Source of the DNA: Deltaproteobacteria bacterium
GTDB taxonomy: Bacteria; Desulfobacterota; GWC2-55-46; UBA9637
Reading direction: 5' to 3'
Length of the DNA stretch: 52,446 bases
NCBI GenBank assembly: GCA_016219285.1
Contig: JACRNJ010000035.1
Coordinates: 1 to 52,446 of the forward strand
The notes under the pieces were generated by a model, which did no database searches, was not told the DNA's origin, and saw only the letters and a list, made by a program, of their open reading frames with translations. The translations under genes and the position numbers were made by a program. Position 1 is the first letter of the stretch; the number at the start of each line of letters is the position of its first letter. Shown here in pieces: positions 16,159 through 25,809 of this stretch.

Positions 16159-17223
16159 ATGCAAATTGACATCAGCAAAGATACCGAACTTTGGCTTAAG
16201 CAAGGCCTCATATCCTTCGCAATACTGGCGGGTTCCTGGTTTGCTGCCAAATTTGTAAGATATTTTCTTACAAACTGGGTGCATAGATTTACCAAGCATA
16301 CAGAGACGGAACTTGATGACAAGATAGTAGAGACTGCCAAAGGGCCTGTCTACTATATTATTATCTTATCAGGCATATATCTTGCCATATCAAACCTGCC
16401 CCTTCTGCCAAAACTAAAGGCAATCGGTGATGGAATAGTATATGTCTTGGGCGTGGGGATGGGCGTAATCATGATTTATAGGGTAGTAAATGTCTTTCTT
16501 GAATGGTATACCCACAATGTTACTAAAAAGACAGACAGCCAGCTTGAAAAAGAGTTTCTGCCTTTAATAGAAAAACTTGTATTTATATTCATCTTTATTA
16601 CAGGTCTGATAATCATCCTTAAGCATTTTGATTATGATATCCTATCGCTTGTCACAGCGCTCGGTGTTACATCACTTGCCATAGGCCTGGCTGCCAAGGA
16701 TACTTTGGCGAATATGATATCAGGTTTTACCATCATGCTGGACAGGCCGTTTCGGGTCGGCGACAGGGTGCAGCTTGTGTCAGGTGAAATTGGAGATGTA
16801 ATTGAAATAGGTTTAAGGAGCACCAAGATAAAAACTCTTGAAAGCAATGTATTAATTGTTCCCAACACAGAGATTGTCAACACAAAAGTTATTAATCAAT
16901 GCTATCCTGACAAAGCCATGCGTGGGAGGGTCAAGGTGGGGATTGCCTGTAACGGCGATGTGGATAAGGCCAAAAAAATAATGCTTGATATTGCCGGGTC
17001 AAATCAAAAGGTGTTGAAAGAACCCAAGCCGTTCGTGCTGCTTACCGAATTTGGGGATTCTGCTTTGATTTTGCAGATGTTTTATTGGATTGATAACTGC
17101 TTTGACATATTTATAGCGCAGGATGGGCTGAATAGTGAGATAAAGAAAAGGTTTGAGCAGGAAGGGATTGAGATGCCGTATCCAACAAAAACCGTATATG
17201 TGAAGGAGGGTAAATTACCATGA
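16159..17223 (+). CDS. MscS-family mechanosensitive channel
   Basis: The 354 residues contain about four N-terminal membrane helices, then the pore-lining TM3 region and the MscS beta domain. The hallmark is VTALGVTSLAIGLAAKDTLANMISGFTIM, followed by RPFRVGDRVQL and LIVPNTEI. Such channels release solutes on hypo-osmotic shock. Its location between purB and purC, overlapping purC by 4 bp, is translational packing with no obvious metabolic logic. Confidence 0.92.
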   Translation: MQIDISKDTELWLKQGLISFAILAGSWFAAKFVRYFLTNWVHRFTKHTETELDDKIVETAKGPVYYIIILSGIYLAISNLPLLPKLKAIGDGIVYVLGVGMGVIMIYRVVNVFLEWYTHNVTKKTDSQLEKEFLPLIEKLVFIFIFITGLIIILKHFDYDILSLVTALGVTSLAIGLAAKDTLANMISGFTIMLDRPFRVGDRVQLVSGEIGDVIEIGLRSTKIKTLESNVLIVPNTEIVNTKVINQCYPDKAMRGRVKVGIACNGDVDKAKKIMLDIAGSNQKVLKEPKPFVLLTEFGDSALILQMFYWIDNCFDIFIAQDGLNSEIKKRFEQEGIEMPYPTKTVYVKEGKLP

Positions 17224-17924
17224 AGCGGCTTGAAAAACTGTATGAAGGCAAGGCAAAGATTCTTTATGCTACAGACAACCCTGGTTTATTGATACAATAT
17301 TTCAAGGATGAAGCTACTGCTTTTGACGGAAAGAAAAAGGGAATTATTAAGGAAAAGGGGGTATTAAATAATAAAATATCCTCAAGGATTTTTCAATATC
17401 TTGAAGATAAAGGAATTCCAACCCATTTTGTAAAAAGGCTGTCTGACAGAGAGATGGTGATAAAAAAGTTGGAGATAATCCCTGTTGAGGTTGTGGTTAG
17501 AAACATAGCCGCAGGAAGCCTTGCCAAAAGGATGGGCGTTGAAGAGGGGGCGCCGCTTAGAAAGACTGTTCTGGAATTTTATTACAAGAGCGATACCCTC
17601 GGCGACCCCATGATAAATGATTATCACATAGAGACATTCAACTTTGCCAAAAAATTTGAGGTTGATATATTGAAAGAGATGGCCATTGAGATAAACGGCT
17701 ATCTTTCAAAGTTTTTTGATGAACGGGGGATAACCCTTGTGGATTTTAAACTTGAGTTTGGCCGCCATAAAGGACAGATACTTTTAGGCGACGAGATAAC
17801 CCCTGATGGTTGCAGGCTATGGGATAAAGAGACAAAAGAGAAGATGGATAAAGACAGGTTTAGACGCGATTTGGGAAAGATAGAAGAGGCATATCAGGAA
17901 GTGTGCCGGAAGGTATTGGCATAG
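17220..17924 (+). CDS. purC: SAICAR synthetase
   Basis: The 234 residues match Pur[12 protein letters not shown] at the N-terminus, [15 protein letters not shown] in the centre, and [13 protein letters not shown] plus [15 protein letters not shown] in the ATP-binding half. It condenses CAIR with aspartate, the step immediately before PurB, which is encoded two genes upstream. The ATG overlaps the mscS stop by 4 bp, so translation is probably coupled. Confidence 0.96.
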   Translation: MKRLEKLYEGKAKILYATDNPGLLIQYFKDEATAFDGKKKGIIKEKGVLNNKISSRIFQYLEDKGIPTHFVKRLSDREMVIKKLEIIPVEVVVRNIAAGSLAKRMGVEEGAPLRKTVLEFYYKSDTLGDPMINDYHIETFNFAKKFEVDILKEMAIEINGYLSKFFDERGITLVDFKLEFGRHKGQILLGDEITPDGCRLWDKETKEKMDKDRFRRDLGKIEEAYQEVCRKVLA

Positions 17925-17932
17925 GAGTTTTT

Positions 17933-19099
17933 ATGACATCATACAAAAATAAAAAAGCAATTCTTGCCCTTGAGGACGGCGCTGTGTTTGAGGGCTATTC
18001 ATTCGGATCTGAGGGCGAGGCAATCGGCGAGGTTGTATTCAATACCTCTATGTGCGGCTACCAGGAGATACTTACAGACCCGTCCTATAAAGGGCAGATT
18101 GCAGCTATGACCTACACACAGATAGGTAATTATGGAGTAGATGAAGAGGATATAGAATCCAATAAACTCTGGCTCGAAGGTTTCATAGTCAAGGAATATT
18201 GCGATTATCCGAGCAACTGGCGATCAAAAGAGACACTTGACATTTATCTCAAGAGAAATATGGTTGTTGGCATACAGGGTATAGACACGAGGGCCCTTAC
18301 CAAACATTTACGTAACAATGGCGCAATGAACGGGGTCATATCCACAAAATTGGAGACAGATTTAAAATCTACCCACACCCTTGCTGCCTCCCTTGTAAAA
18401 AAGGCAAAGGAGTATCCGTCTATGGCAGGGCTGGATTTAGCAAAAGATGTTACATGTAAAGAGTCTTATCATTGGAGTCAGGGTTTGTGGAATTTGGAAA
18501 AGGGTTACGCTGCTTCAGGCTTCAAGCTTCAGCCTTCAGCCTATAAGGTTGTTGCCTATGATTTTGGTATAAAATTCAATATCCTCAGAAACCTTGTAAG
18601 CGTCGGCTGTGATGTTACAGTAGTGCCTGCATTTACTTCTGCTGAAGAAGTCTTAAACATGAATCCGGATGGCATATTCCTTTCAAATGGTCCTGGCGAC
18701 CCTGACGCTGTTACATATGCAATAGATAATATAAGAAGACTAATTGGTAAAAAGCCTATATTCGGTATTTGTCTTGGGCATCAGATACTCGGTTTAGCGC
18801 TTGGCGGAAAGACATATAAACTTAAATTCGGCCATCGCGGCGGGAATCAGCCTGTTATGGATTTGACCACCAACAAGGTTGAAATCACGTCCCAGAACCA
18901 TGGTTTTGCAGTAGATGTAGAATCCTTAAAAGGGATTGCTGAACTTACACATATCAATCTTAATGACAAGACTGTGGAGGGTCTGGCGCATACAAAGCTG
19001 CCGCTCTTTTCTGTTCAATACCATCCTGAGGCATCTCCTGGTCCTCATGATTCATCTTATCTGTTTAAACGATTTATAGATATGATGGAGGGGAGATGA
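17933..19099 (+). CDS. carA: Carbamoyl-phosphate synthase small (glutaminase) subunit
   Basis: The start at 17933 is set by AGGAG five bases upstream; an in-frame GTG 30 bp earlier lies inside purC. The 388-residue protein has the N-terminal CarA domain ([17 protein letters not shown]) and a class I glutamine amidotransferase domain. The nucleophile Cys is in [11 protein letters not shown] and the His/Glu pair in [10 protein letters not shown]. It supplies ammonia for carbamoyl phosphate; carB is not in this window. The linker between the two domains carries [16 protein letters not shown], encoded by a run of near-repeats of GCTTCAG. This looks like an inserted repeat tolerated in frame. Confidence 0.95.
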   Translation: MTSYKNKKAILALEDGAVFEGYSFGSEGEAIGEVVFNTSMCGYQEILTDPSYKGQIAAMTYTQIGNYGVDEEDIESNKLWLEGFIVKEYCDYPSNWRSKETLDIYLKRNMVVGIQGIDTRALTKHLRNNGAMNGVISTKLETDLKSTHTLAASLVKKAKEYPSMAGLDLAKDVTCKESYHWSQGLWNLEKGYAASGFKLQPSAYKVVAYDFGIKFNILRNLVSVGCDVTVVPAFTSAEEVLNMNPDGIFLSNGPGDPDAVTYAIDNIRRLIGKKPIFGICLGHQILGLALGGKTYKLKFGHRGGNQPVMDLTTNKVEITSQNHGFAVDVESLKGIAELTHINLNDKTVEGLAHTKLPLFSVQYHPEASPGPHDSSYLFKRFIDMMEGR

Positions 19100-19139
19100 G
19101 TTCGAAGTTGGGAGTTGAGAGTTCGGAGAGAAATAAAAT

Positions 19140-19775
19140 ATGGAATTTCAAGAGTATATAGAAAGGCTGAAGACAGTTTTTATATGCGAGAAATATGATG
19201 CGGAGATTAAAAAGGCAAAGCAAGAATTTATTGCCCACGGAGGTGAACTTGGCAGCGAGATAGACGGATATGAAGAGGCCTTGGATATCTTTTTTGACTG
19301 GTATCTATTTGAACGGCCTCAACTGCGGGAAGGATTCACTCCGTTAATATTGCTATATAGAAGTAATATTATTTCAGAGGAGGCAAGAAAGGTATATTTA
19401 GATTTTACAAAGTACATTCATTCTATATTTATAATAAAAAAGAATGTCTCCTATATTAAAGTCATGGATATATTTACGAAAAACAAATATTTAGTAACCG
19501 AAGCGCCTTCAGCAATCATGGAAAGGGGGGATATGGTGGAGGCAAGACTTCTGCTATTCAGAGGGGAGTATAGGTTTTCAGGGGCTTTTTGCTTTTATCC
19601 TGATAGTATTTATTCAATTATTAAAACAGAGGCGGCGGAAGCAAGCAAGGCCGGGGCGGAAAATTTCGTTCCTTTAATCAGGAAGTTCAGAAGGTTGAAA
19701 ACTGTGTGGAGCAGATGCTCAAAAATGGATATAAATAAGATTCATACCTTAATGGAGGAAGGACGGCTCGCGTAA
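19140..19775 (+). CDS. Conserved hypothetical protein (211 aa)
   Basis: A soluble, mostly helical protein, MEFQEYIERLKTVFICEKYDAE at the start, with a well-behaved central part (DIFFDWYLFERPQLREGFTPL, VTEAPSAIMERGDMVEARLL). No catalytic motif is visible. The normal composition and co-direction with carA argue for a real gene. I do not recognise its function. The 40-bp spacer to carA contains repeated GAGTT(C/G)-type words. Confidence 0.7.
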   Translation: MEFQEYIERLKTVFICEKYDAEIKKAKQEFIAHGGELGSEIDGYEEALDIFFDWYLFERPQLREGFTPLILLYRSNIISEEARKVYLDFTKYIHSIFIIKKNVSYIKVMDIFTKNKYLVTEAPSAIMERGDMVEARLLLFRGEYRFSGAFCFYPDSIYSIIKTEAAEASKAGAENFVPLIRKFRRLKTVWSRCSKMDINKIHTLMEEGRLA

Positions 19776-20054
19776 TGAGATAATGAATTTGCCATGTACA
19801 ATAAATAATGGGACCCCTTCTTTATATCATTCTACTCATGCCTCCTTTTACTACAACTACGTTCCCTGTAGCAAGCTACAGGGAATTCGCAAGCTGTCTA
19901 TTTGTTTAATACAGCGGTTTCCACAGGAGAAGTGGATTAGGTTGTCAAGGGATTTATTGACAACAGGACTTTTTTGGGCATTCCTGCCATCCATAAAGAG
20001 TTGCTCCCAAACAAACGAATTGACTATTGTGATGTGGATGGTGGTGAACGAGGC
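19776..20054 (+). repeat. Intergenic gap with a perfect hairpin
   Basis: At 19862-19885, TTCCCTGTAGC and GCTACAGGGAA form a perfect 11-bp stem around two bases. This is a palindromic unit rather than a terminator, since no T-run follows. The rest of the gap has short frames on the plus strand that run into antisense of the SPFH gene and look spurious. Otherwise I see nothing in it. Confidence 0.55.
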
Positions 20055-20909
20055 CTATTTCACCTGTATAAACGGAATAGTTCCGCCGGTCACACTCGGA
20101 AGTTTTCCATCCCACTTTTCTACCGCCTTCCGCTGGTTCTCAATCTCTCTCAGCTTTAGGAGTGATTCAGTTATCTCCTGCCTCTGAATCTTTAATCCTT
20201 CTGCCTCAGCCTTTGCCTGGCTGATCTTCTGTTCGTTTTCCACCTTTATCCTTTCCAACTCGTTCTTGGACTTGGCAACCTGTTGTTCCGCCACCTGCTT
20301 TGCCTCAATGGCATCATTGAAGGTCTTTGAGAAGTTGAAATCCGCAACAGATACCTCAACAACCTTGATATTGAAGACCGCAAGCCTGTCTGCCAATTCT
20401 GTGCGTATGGCAGACTTGACCTCTCCTCTCTTTGTTATCAACTCCTCTGCAGTATATTTGGCGGTTACGGACTTGATAACCTCCTGCACAGCAGGCTGGA
20501 TTATCTTATCTTCAAATGCCGCCCCTATTTTTTGATACACCTCGTCCACTGCCTCCGGGACCAGGTGATAATTTGTGGCCATGACTGTAGATATGATCTG
20601 AAGGTCTTTAGAAGCTGCCTCGGCCTTTGCCTCATTCTTTTGCACCTGCACGTTTACCTTCACAACCCTGTCTATGAATGGCATCTTAAAGTTTAAACCT
20701 TCTGGAAGCACGCCCTTTTGCACAGCGCCTAATCTGATAAGAACACCTCTTTGACCTGGTCCTACAATAGCCCATGGCCCGCCGCCCATAAGCAGCATTA
20801 CAATAATGAGCGCCCCAATTATTATGGGAACCTTACCAAACCTTTTTCCAAATCCCTTTGCCTTCTGCATCATTTCCTCTAAATCTGGTTCCTGACGATT
20901 TTGATACAT
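20055..20909 (-). CDS. SPFH/band 7 (prohibitin/HflC-like) membrane protein
   Basis: The 284 residues comprise a short cytosolic head, one membrane helix (about 28-45), an SPFH domain (about 50-200, GPGQRGVLIRLGAVQKGVLPEG) and an Ala/Glu/Lys-rich coiled coil (KQVAEQQVAKSKNELERIKVENEQ). Such proteins form large membrane scaffolds that regulate FtsH-type proteases or organise microdomains. No HflK partner lies adjacent, so prohibitin-like is safer than HflC. GGAGGTAG precedes the ATG. It lies 18 bp downstream of the P-type ATPase stop, so the riboswitch upstream of that gene may control both. Confidence 0.88.
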   Translation of the reverse strand: MYQNRQEPDLEEMMQKAKGFGKRFGKVPIIIGALIIVMLLMGGGPWAIVGPGQRGVLIRLGAVQKGVLPEGLNFKMPFIDRVVKVNVQVQKNEAKAEAASKDLQIISTVMATNYHLVPEAVDEVYQKIGAAFEDKIIQPAVQEVIKSVTAKYTAEELITKRGEVKSAIRTELADRLAVFNIKVVEVSVADFNFSKTFNDAIEAKQVAEQQVAKSKNELERIKVENEQKISQAKAEAEGLKIQRQEITESLLKLREIENQRKAVEKWDGKLPSVTGGTIPFIQVK

Positions 20910-20927
20910 TTTAAACTACCTCCTTGT

Positions 20928-23675
20928 TTATTTTGTTTTTTTTCTTTTCCACCACTTCTCTGCCTCCACTGCAAAAAATACCACAGAAGATAGGACAAGT
21001 GTAATAAATAACTCGTCTAAACTCAATGGTTCTGTTTTAAATACAGGATTCAAAAATGGAATATATATGGTTGCCATCTGTAAGGCAAATGTTAAGGCAA
21101 AGGCGGCTAAAAGGGGCTTATTGGAAAATAACCCCTGACTAAAAAGGGATTCCTTCTCAGACCGTATTGCAAGGACATGCCCCATCTGGCTAAGGCATAA
21201 CACAGTAAACACCATTGTCTGCCAGTGTGCATGTCCTGTCTCAATTGACCATGCCTGTGTGAAGATTGATACAAAGCCCATGAGGAGACCCACCCAGATT
21301 ATGTGAGTACCAAGACCATGGGCAAATATGCTCTCTTGTGGATGTCGCGGCGGTCTATTCATTATCCCCTTTTCCGTGGGTTCCGCAGCAAGGGCAAGAC
21401 CTGGAAGTCCGTCTGTTACGAGGTTAATCCATAGGATATGGATTGGCAAAAGGGGGATGGGAAGCCCCAGAAACGGCGCAAGGAATATAGTCCATATCTC
21501 ACCCGAATTGCTCGTCATGGTATATTTAATAAATTTGCGTATGTTGTCAAATATCCGTCTCCCCTCTTTTACTGCCTTCACAATGGTTGCAAAATTATCA
21601 TCAAGGAGTATCATATGGGACGACTCCTTTGATACATCTGTCCCTGTAATTCCCATTGCAACCCCTATATCAGCCCTCTTTAATGCAGGCGCATCATTGA
21701 CGCCATCGCCTGTCATTGCAACAAACTGGCCTTTATCCTGAAGCGCCTTAACAATCTTTAGTTTCTGTTCAGGCGCAACCCTTGCATAGACCCTTATGTG
21801 GAGAACCCTTTCCTCAAATTCTTCAAAAGAAAGTCTTTCAAGTTCCCTTCCAGTGATTATAGTCTTTAAATCATCTTCAACAATGCCAAGTCTTATTGCT
21901 ATTGCCCTTGCAGTAATCGGATGGTCGCCTGTTATCATGACAGGTTTTATACCAGCAGTTTTACATAGCGATACTGCTTCCCTTGCCTCTTCCCTCGGCG
22001 GGTCCATCATTCCTACAAGACCTAAAATAATAAGGTCTCTTTCCACATTTTCAGGTGCAATATCATCAGGAAGCCTTTCCCATCTCCTCATTGCAATGCC
22101 CAGTATCCTCAGTCCATCAGCAGCCATGCTTTCACTTATTCTGTTAATCTCCTCTACATCAATGGTTTCTAGTCCATTTGATGTCAAAATATTTGAAGAT
22201 TTTTCTATCAAGACCTCAATTGCACCTTTTGTGAAGGAGATGAATTTTACTTCACCCTCCCCTTTATCCCCTCCCGTCAAGGGAGGGGATTTTAAAAGTT
22301 CCCTCTCCCCTTGCGGGAGAGGGTAAGGGTGAGGGGTGGTTTTATGAAAAGTCGTCATACACTTTCTGTCAGAATCAAAGGGGATTTCTGTAACACGGGG
22401 GAATTCCCTCTCCAGATTCTCTTTATCAAAGCCTGTACCTTTTGCAATGTTATACAAGGCAATCTCTGTTGGGTCGCCAATGAGTTTACCTTCGGCATCT
22501 GTTTGCGCATCATTGCTTAATGCAAGGGCAGTCATAAACCAGTCAAGAGTCGAGAGTCTATAGTCAAGAGTCAAAAAAGACAAACGGCTATCATTAAATG
22601 ACTTCTGACTTCTGACTTCTGACTCCTGACTCCTGACTAGTTTTCCATCCACCCATATCTCCTCCACTGTCATCTTATTCAACGTAAGCGTCCCTGTCTT
22701 ATCAGAGCAGATATAGGTTACAGAACCAAGTGTCTCAACTGCCGGGAGTTTCCTTATAAGCGCATTTTGTATAATCATCTTTTTTGCACTGAGGGCAAGA
22801 GAGATTGTTACGACTGCAGGAAGGGCTTCGGGTATTGCCGCAACAGCATGGGCAATGGCTGTAAGGAGCATCAATAACGGCTGTGCCCCTCTCATAATTC
22901 CGATACCAAAAACAACCACGCATATGGCTAAAACAGCAATGGCAAGCCTTTTGCCAAAGTTTGCGAGCCTTTTCTGGAGCGGAGTTTTTACCTCCTCTTC
23001 CCCCTGAAGCATTGCGGCAATCTTGCCAATCTCTGTCTCCATACCTGTTGCAGATACAATGCCTTTGCCCCTGCCATAACTTACAACAGTCCCTTTGTAT
23101 GCCATGTTTTTTCTGTCGCCAAGAGGTAACTCCTTATCATGCAGCACCTTTGTAATTTTTTCTACAGGGACTGATTCTCCTGTGAGCGCTGCCTCTTCTA
23201 TCTTTAACTGAACTGCCTCAAAGAGTCTCATATCAGCAGGAACAATCTTACCTGCCTCAAGAACCACAACATCCCCCTGGACTATTTCTGATGCAGGGAT
23301 ATTTGTAGGTTTGCCGCCCCTTATTACAGTTGCAAATTGCGCTGCCATCTGTTTTAAGGCAGCCATTGCCTTCTCTGTCCTGTATTCCTGAACAAATCCA
23401 ATAACAGCATTCAAAACCACTATAACCATAATGGCAATGGTATCAATTACATCACCGATAAAACCTGATATAATGGCAGCTATCATAAGGACAATAATCA
23501 TAAAGTCCTTGAACTGCTCAAGAAACATTGCCAAATGGCTTTTCTTTTTCTTCTCTATAAGTTCGTTTGGGCCATATTCTGCAATGCGTTTTTGCGCCTC
23601 AGATAAAGAAAGACCTTCGAGAGACGAACCTAAACTTTCAATGACCTCATCTGTATTTTTCTGATGCCAGTGCAT
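20928..23675 (-). CDS. P-type cation-transporting ATPase (P2A-like; Mn2+/Ca2+ export)
   Basis: The start at 23675 follows GGGAG; a TTG four codons upstream is less likely. The 915-residue pump has the actuator TGES (165-168), IPEALP in TM4 (PEGLP in Ca2+ pumps), the phosphorylated Asp325 in CSDKTGTLT, the nucleotide-binding KGA, and [12 protein letters not shown]. Two stretches are not native to the family. Residues about 348-379 come from tandem repeats of GACTTCTGACTT type (DNA about 22539-22634). Residues about 445-477 ([12 protein letters not shown], then [13 protein letters not shown]) come from a palindromic repeat (DNA about 22245-22343). Both keep the frame and lie in the cytoplasmic N/P-domain region. 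A yybP-ykoY riboswitch upstream argues for Mn2+ export. Confidence 0.92.
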   Translation of the reverse strand: MHWHQKNTDEVIESLGSSLEGLSLSEAQKRIAEYGPNELIEKKKKSHLAMFLEQFKDFMIIVLMIAAIISGFIGDVIDTIAIMVIVVLNAVIGFVQEYRTEKAMAALKQMAAQFATVIRGGKPTNIPASEIVQGDVVVLEAGKIVPADMRLFEAVQLKIEEAALTGESVPVEKITKVLHDKELPLGDRKNMAYKGTVVSYGRGKGIVSATGMETEIGKIAAMLQGEEEVKTPLQKRLANFGKRLAIAVLAICVVVFGIGIMRGAQPLLMLLTAIAHAVAAIPEALPAVVTISLALSAKKMIIQNALIRKLPAVETLGSVTYICSDKTGTLTLNKMTVEEIWVDGKLVRSQESEVRSQKSFNDSRLSFLTLDYRLSTLDWFMTALALSNDAQTDAEGKLIGDPTEIALYNIAKGTGFDKENLEREFPRVTEIPFDSDRKCMTTFHKTTPHPYPLPQGERELLKSPPLTGGDKGEGEVKFISFTKGAIEVLIEKSSNILTSNGLETIDVEEINRISESMAADGLRILGIAMRRWERLPDDIAPENVERDLIILGLVGMMDPPREEAREAVSLCKTAGIKPVMITGDHPITARAIAIRLGIVEDDLKTIITGRELERLSFEEFEERVLHIRVYARVAPEQKLKIVKALQDKGQFVAMTGDGVNDAPALKRADIGVAMGITGTDVSKESSHMILLDDNFATIVKAVKEGRRIFDNIRKFIKYTMTSNSGEIWTIFLAPFLGLPIPLLPIHILWINLVTDGLPGLALAAEPTEKGIMNRPPRHPQESIFAHGLGTHIIWVGLLMGFVSIFTQAWSIETGHAHWQTMVFTVLCLSQMGHVLAIRSEKESLFSQGLFSNKPLLAAFALTFALQMATIYIPFLNPVFKTEPLSLDELFITLVLSSVVFFAVEAEKWWKRKKTK

Positions 23676-23710
23676 GCACACTCCCAATCAAAACAATCTT
23701 GCCAAAAAAA

Positions 23711-23840
23711 AGACCTTTACCTGAGTATTCAGGTAAAGGTCTCGTATGCTCATTAAGGAACCAGAGGAACCGGGCATATTTTAGCCGTGTTGACGACTCC
23801 TCACACCTGCATTAAACAGGTTACTACTCCCCTTTACTTA
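23711..23840 (-). ncRNA. yybP-ykoY (manganese) riboswitch with transcription terminator
   Basis: Read on the minus strand, the leader begins AAAGGGGAGTAG, continues with GAGGAGTCGTCAACACGGC and ends GAGCATACGAGACCTTTACC, which are the conserved words of the yybP-ykoY aptamer. It is followed by an 14-bp-stem hairpin (AGACCTTTACCTGA with its complement, 23711-23742) and a U-run (23704-23710). This class senses Mn2+ and commonly controls cation P-type ATPases and exporters. It lies 35 bp upstream of the ATPase start. The likely mechanism is Mn2+ binding that prevents terminator formation. The identification is from memory of the consensus, not a covariance search. Confidence 0.85.
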
Positions 23841-23955
23841 AAAGAACCAAATTTATATAAGTAACTCTACATAATATCTATCTGCAATGTCAAGGTGTTT
23901 TTACACCCCTTCCATTGCCATTCCGCCATGCTTTCCGTTTTTATTATTTCTTGCT

Positions 23956-25494
23956 TTAATGAAGCACATTAGGCAGTATATCCAATATATCACTCGCAAT
24001 AATCCCAACCTGCCCTTTTTCCCTTGCCACCTCATCACCTGCAAGGCCGTGAATATAAACTGCTATATTAGATGCGTCTATCGGGTCATAACCCTGCGCT
24101 ATAAACCCTCCTATCATACCAGCAAGGACATCGCCTGTGCCTGCTGTTGCCATGCCAGGGTTTCCTGTCGGGTTTATAAAAACACTGCCAAAAGGTTCTG
24201 CAATAACAGTCATTGCGCCTTTCAACACAACAATAACTTTATTTTCCTTCGCAAATCCTGATGCTATTCCGAGCCTGTCTGCCTGAACATGCTTTGCTGC
24301 CACATCAACAAGCCTTGCCATTTCTCCGGGATGAGGCGTAATAACAATAGGGGCTTTTGCCTTCTTCAAAATTTTTACATCACTCACCAAACAATTTATG
24401 CCATCTGCATCAATGACAAGAGGTATTTTAGATTCCATTACAAGCCTCAAAACCAGTTTTTTAACAGGCCCCTCTGCTGTAAGCCCTGGACCAATGACAA
24501 GCACCTCCTTATCCTTAATAAATTTCGCTATCTTATCAAAAGCCTCATACCCCAGCACACCTGATGCCGATTCAGGCAAAGGCAATGTCATAACCTCTGT
24601 AAGCTTTTTCGCCATAATCGGGTTAAGACTTTCAGGGATGCCAAGTGTAACAAGGCCTGCCCCCACTCTCATTGCGCCCACAGACGCCATAGCGGCAGCG
24701 CCTGTCTTGCCAACAGAACCTGCGAGCACAAATACATGGCCGAAACTCCCCTTATGTGTATTGCTGTGTCTTGGTTTTAAAAGTTTTTTTATACTGCCTC
24801 GGTCAAGGAGTTCCCATGAGATTTTCTCATCTTCTATAAGCTGCCTCGGCATTCCAATATCAACAATCTCAACCCTTCCCGCGTAATCCACGCCCGGATA
24901 AACTAAGATCCCTATCTTTGGAATCGCCATTGTTGCTGTTATTGTTGCCTTCACGCAACTGCCAAGCACTCTCCCATTTGAGGCATCAAGACCGGATGGA
25001 ATGTCAACTGCCACAACCTGTTTATTAAGCCTATTTATAAATTCTATCACATCCCGCTGAATCCCTTTTACATCTGCTGAAAGCCCTGTGCCAAAGATGG
25101 CATCTACAATCAAGCAGGAATGCAGTATATTCACACCGTGCCTTTGAAGAGACTTCTTTGATACTACTGATACTATCTCTCCGCCCATCTTCTCCAATAT
25201 ATTCAAATTTACCTTTACTTCACCATTTACATCCCGCCTTTGTGCAATGAGATAGACACATGCGTTGAAGCCCTTATTGAGCAGATGCCTTGCAACAACA
25301 AATCCGTCGCCGCCGTTATTACCCTTGCCTGAAAAAATAGAAACCCGTTTGCCCTTAAGATTGCCAAAATCCCTTTCAATAATATCGGCAACTCCCCTGC
25401 CCGCATTTTCCATAAGCACAAGACCGTGGATGCCGTAGTTTTTTATGGCCTTCTCATCAAGCTGCCTCATTGTAGCTGAATCAACAATCTTCAT
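23956..25494 (-). CDS. nnr: Bifunctional NAD(P)H-hydrate epimerase/dehydratase
   Basis: The 512-residue protein fuses the YjeF_N epimerase domain (1 to about 215; FSGKGNNGGDGFVVARHL) to the ADP-dependent dehydratase of the ribokinase fold (about 230-510; NPTGNPGMATAGTGDVLAGMIGGF). It repairs damaged NAD(P)HX back to NAD(P)H. Length and domain order are those of typical bacterial Nnr. It lies about 115 bp upstream of the riboswitch, and the ATPase is probably transcribed separately from the switch's own promoter. Confidence 0.95.
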   Translation of the reverse strand: MKIVDSATMRQLDEKAIKNYGIHGLVLMENAGRGVADIIERDFGNLKGKRVSIFSGKGNNGGDGFVVARHLLNKGFNACVYLIAQRRDVNGEVKVNLNILEKMGGEIVSVVSKKSLQRHGVNILHSCLIVDAIFGTGLSADVKGIQRDVIEFINRLNKQVVAVDIPSGLDASNGRVLGSCVKATITATMAIPKIGILVYPGVDYAGRVEIVDIGMPRQLIEDEKISWELLDRGSIKKLLKPRHSNTHKGSFGHVFVLAGSVGKTGAAAMASVGAMRVGAGLVTLGIPESLNPIMAKKLTEVMTLPLPESASGVLGYEAFDKIAKFIKDKEVLVIGPGLTAEGPVKKLVLRLVMESKIPLVIDADGINCLVSDVKILKKAKAPIVITPHPGEMARLVDVAAKHVQADRLGIASGFAKENKVIVVLKGAMTVIAEPFGSVFINPTGNPGMATAGTGDVLAGMIGGFIAQGYDPIDASNIAVYIHGLAGDEVAREKGQVGIIASDILDILPNVLH

Positions 25495-25559
25495 GGTTTG
25501 AGAAAAATATCACACTACGCGGGTTTTTACAATTTTAAACATAAAATAATTATACACGG

Positions 25560-25680
25560 TTATATTTCACTTAAAACTTCGGTGATTTTTTGCTTCATTA
25601 TTCCAATCAGTTTTTTGTTAGCTTCAATAACTTTTTCCTGCTCTTCCATTGAAGCGGCGAGTTGTCCAAGGCGGCATGAC
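25560..25680 (-). pseudogene. C-terminal remnant of a restriction-modification-type protein
   Basis: A short minus-strand frame ending at 25560 encodes RLGQLAASMEEQEKVIEA followed by NKKLIGIMKQKITEVLSEI. This coiled-coil ending resembles the tails of type I R-M subunits (HsdS/HsdM style). Nothing upstream continues it: a stop lies a few codons further. It is probably a relic left by deletion of a restriction-modification gene. Confidence 0.35.
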
Positions 25681-25744
25681 CTCAAAAGGGTGACGTGTTG
25701 GGTTCAGAATTTGATATTAATTGACACACACTCATATTTTTTAA

Positions 25745-25787
25745 TTGCAAAATGTGCTTTTTTTAGAGTATACTAAAATATTTAGTA
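25745..25787 (+). promoter_or_regulatory. typA promoter overlapped by an inverted repeat
   Basis: TTGCAA (25745-25750), an 18-bp spacer and TATACT (25769-25774) form a good promoter. TACTAAA-ata-TTTAGTA (25771-25787) is a perfect 7-bp-arm inverted repeat starting in the -10 element. It could be an operator or the first transcribed hairpin. Confidence 0.5.
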
Positions 25788-25809
25788 TTAAAAATTCTGG
25801 GGGGACAAA

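Noticed and set aside
19783-20187. A 134-codon plus-strand frame downstream of the hypothetical protein
   Set aside because: Its second half is antisense to the SPFH gene, it crosses a palindromic hairpin, and its composition is not protein-like.
21328-23155. Several long plus-strand frames across the P-type ATPase gene
   Set aside because: All are antisense shadows of an intact ATPase with every catalytic motif on the minus strand.
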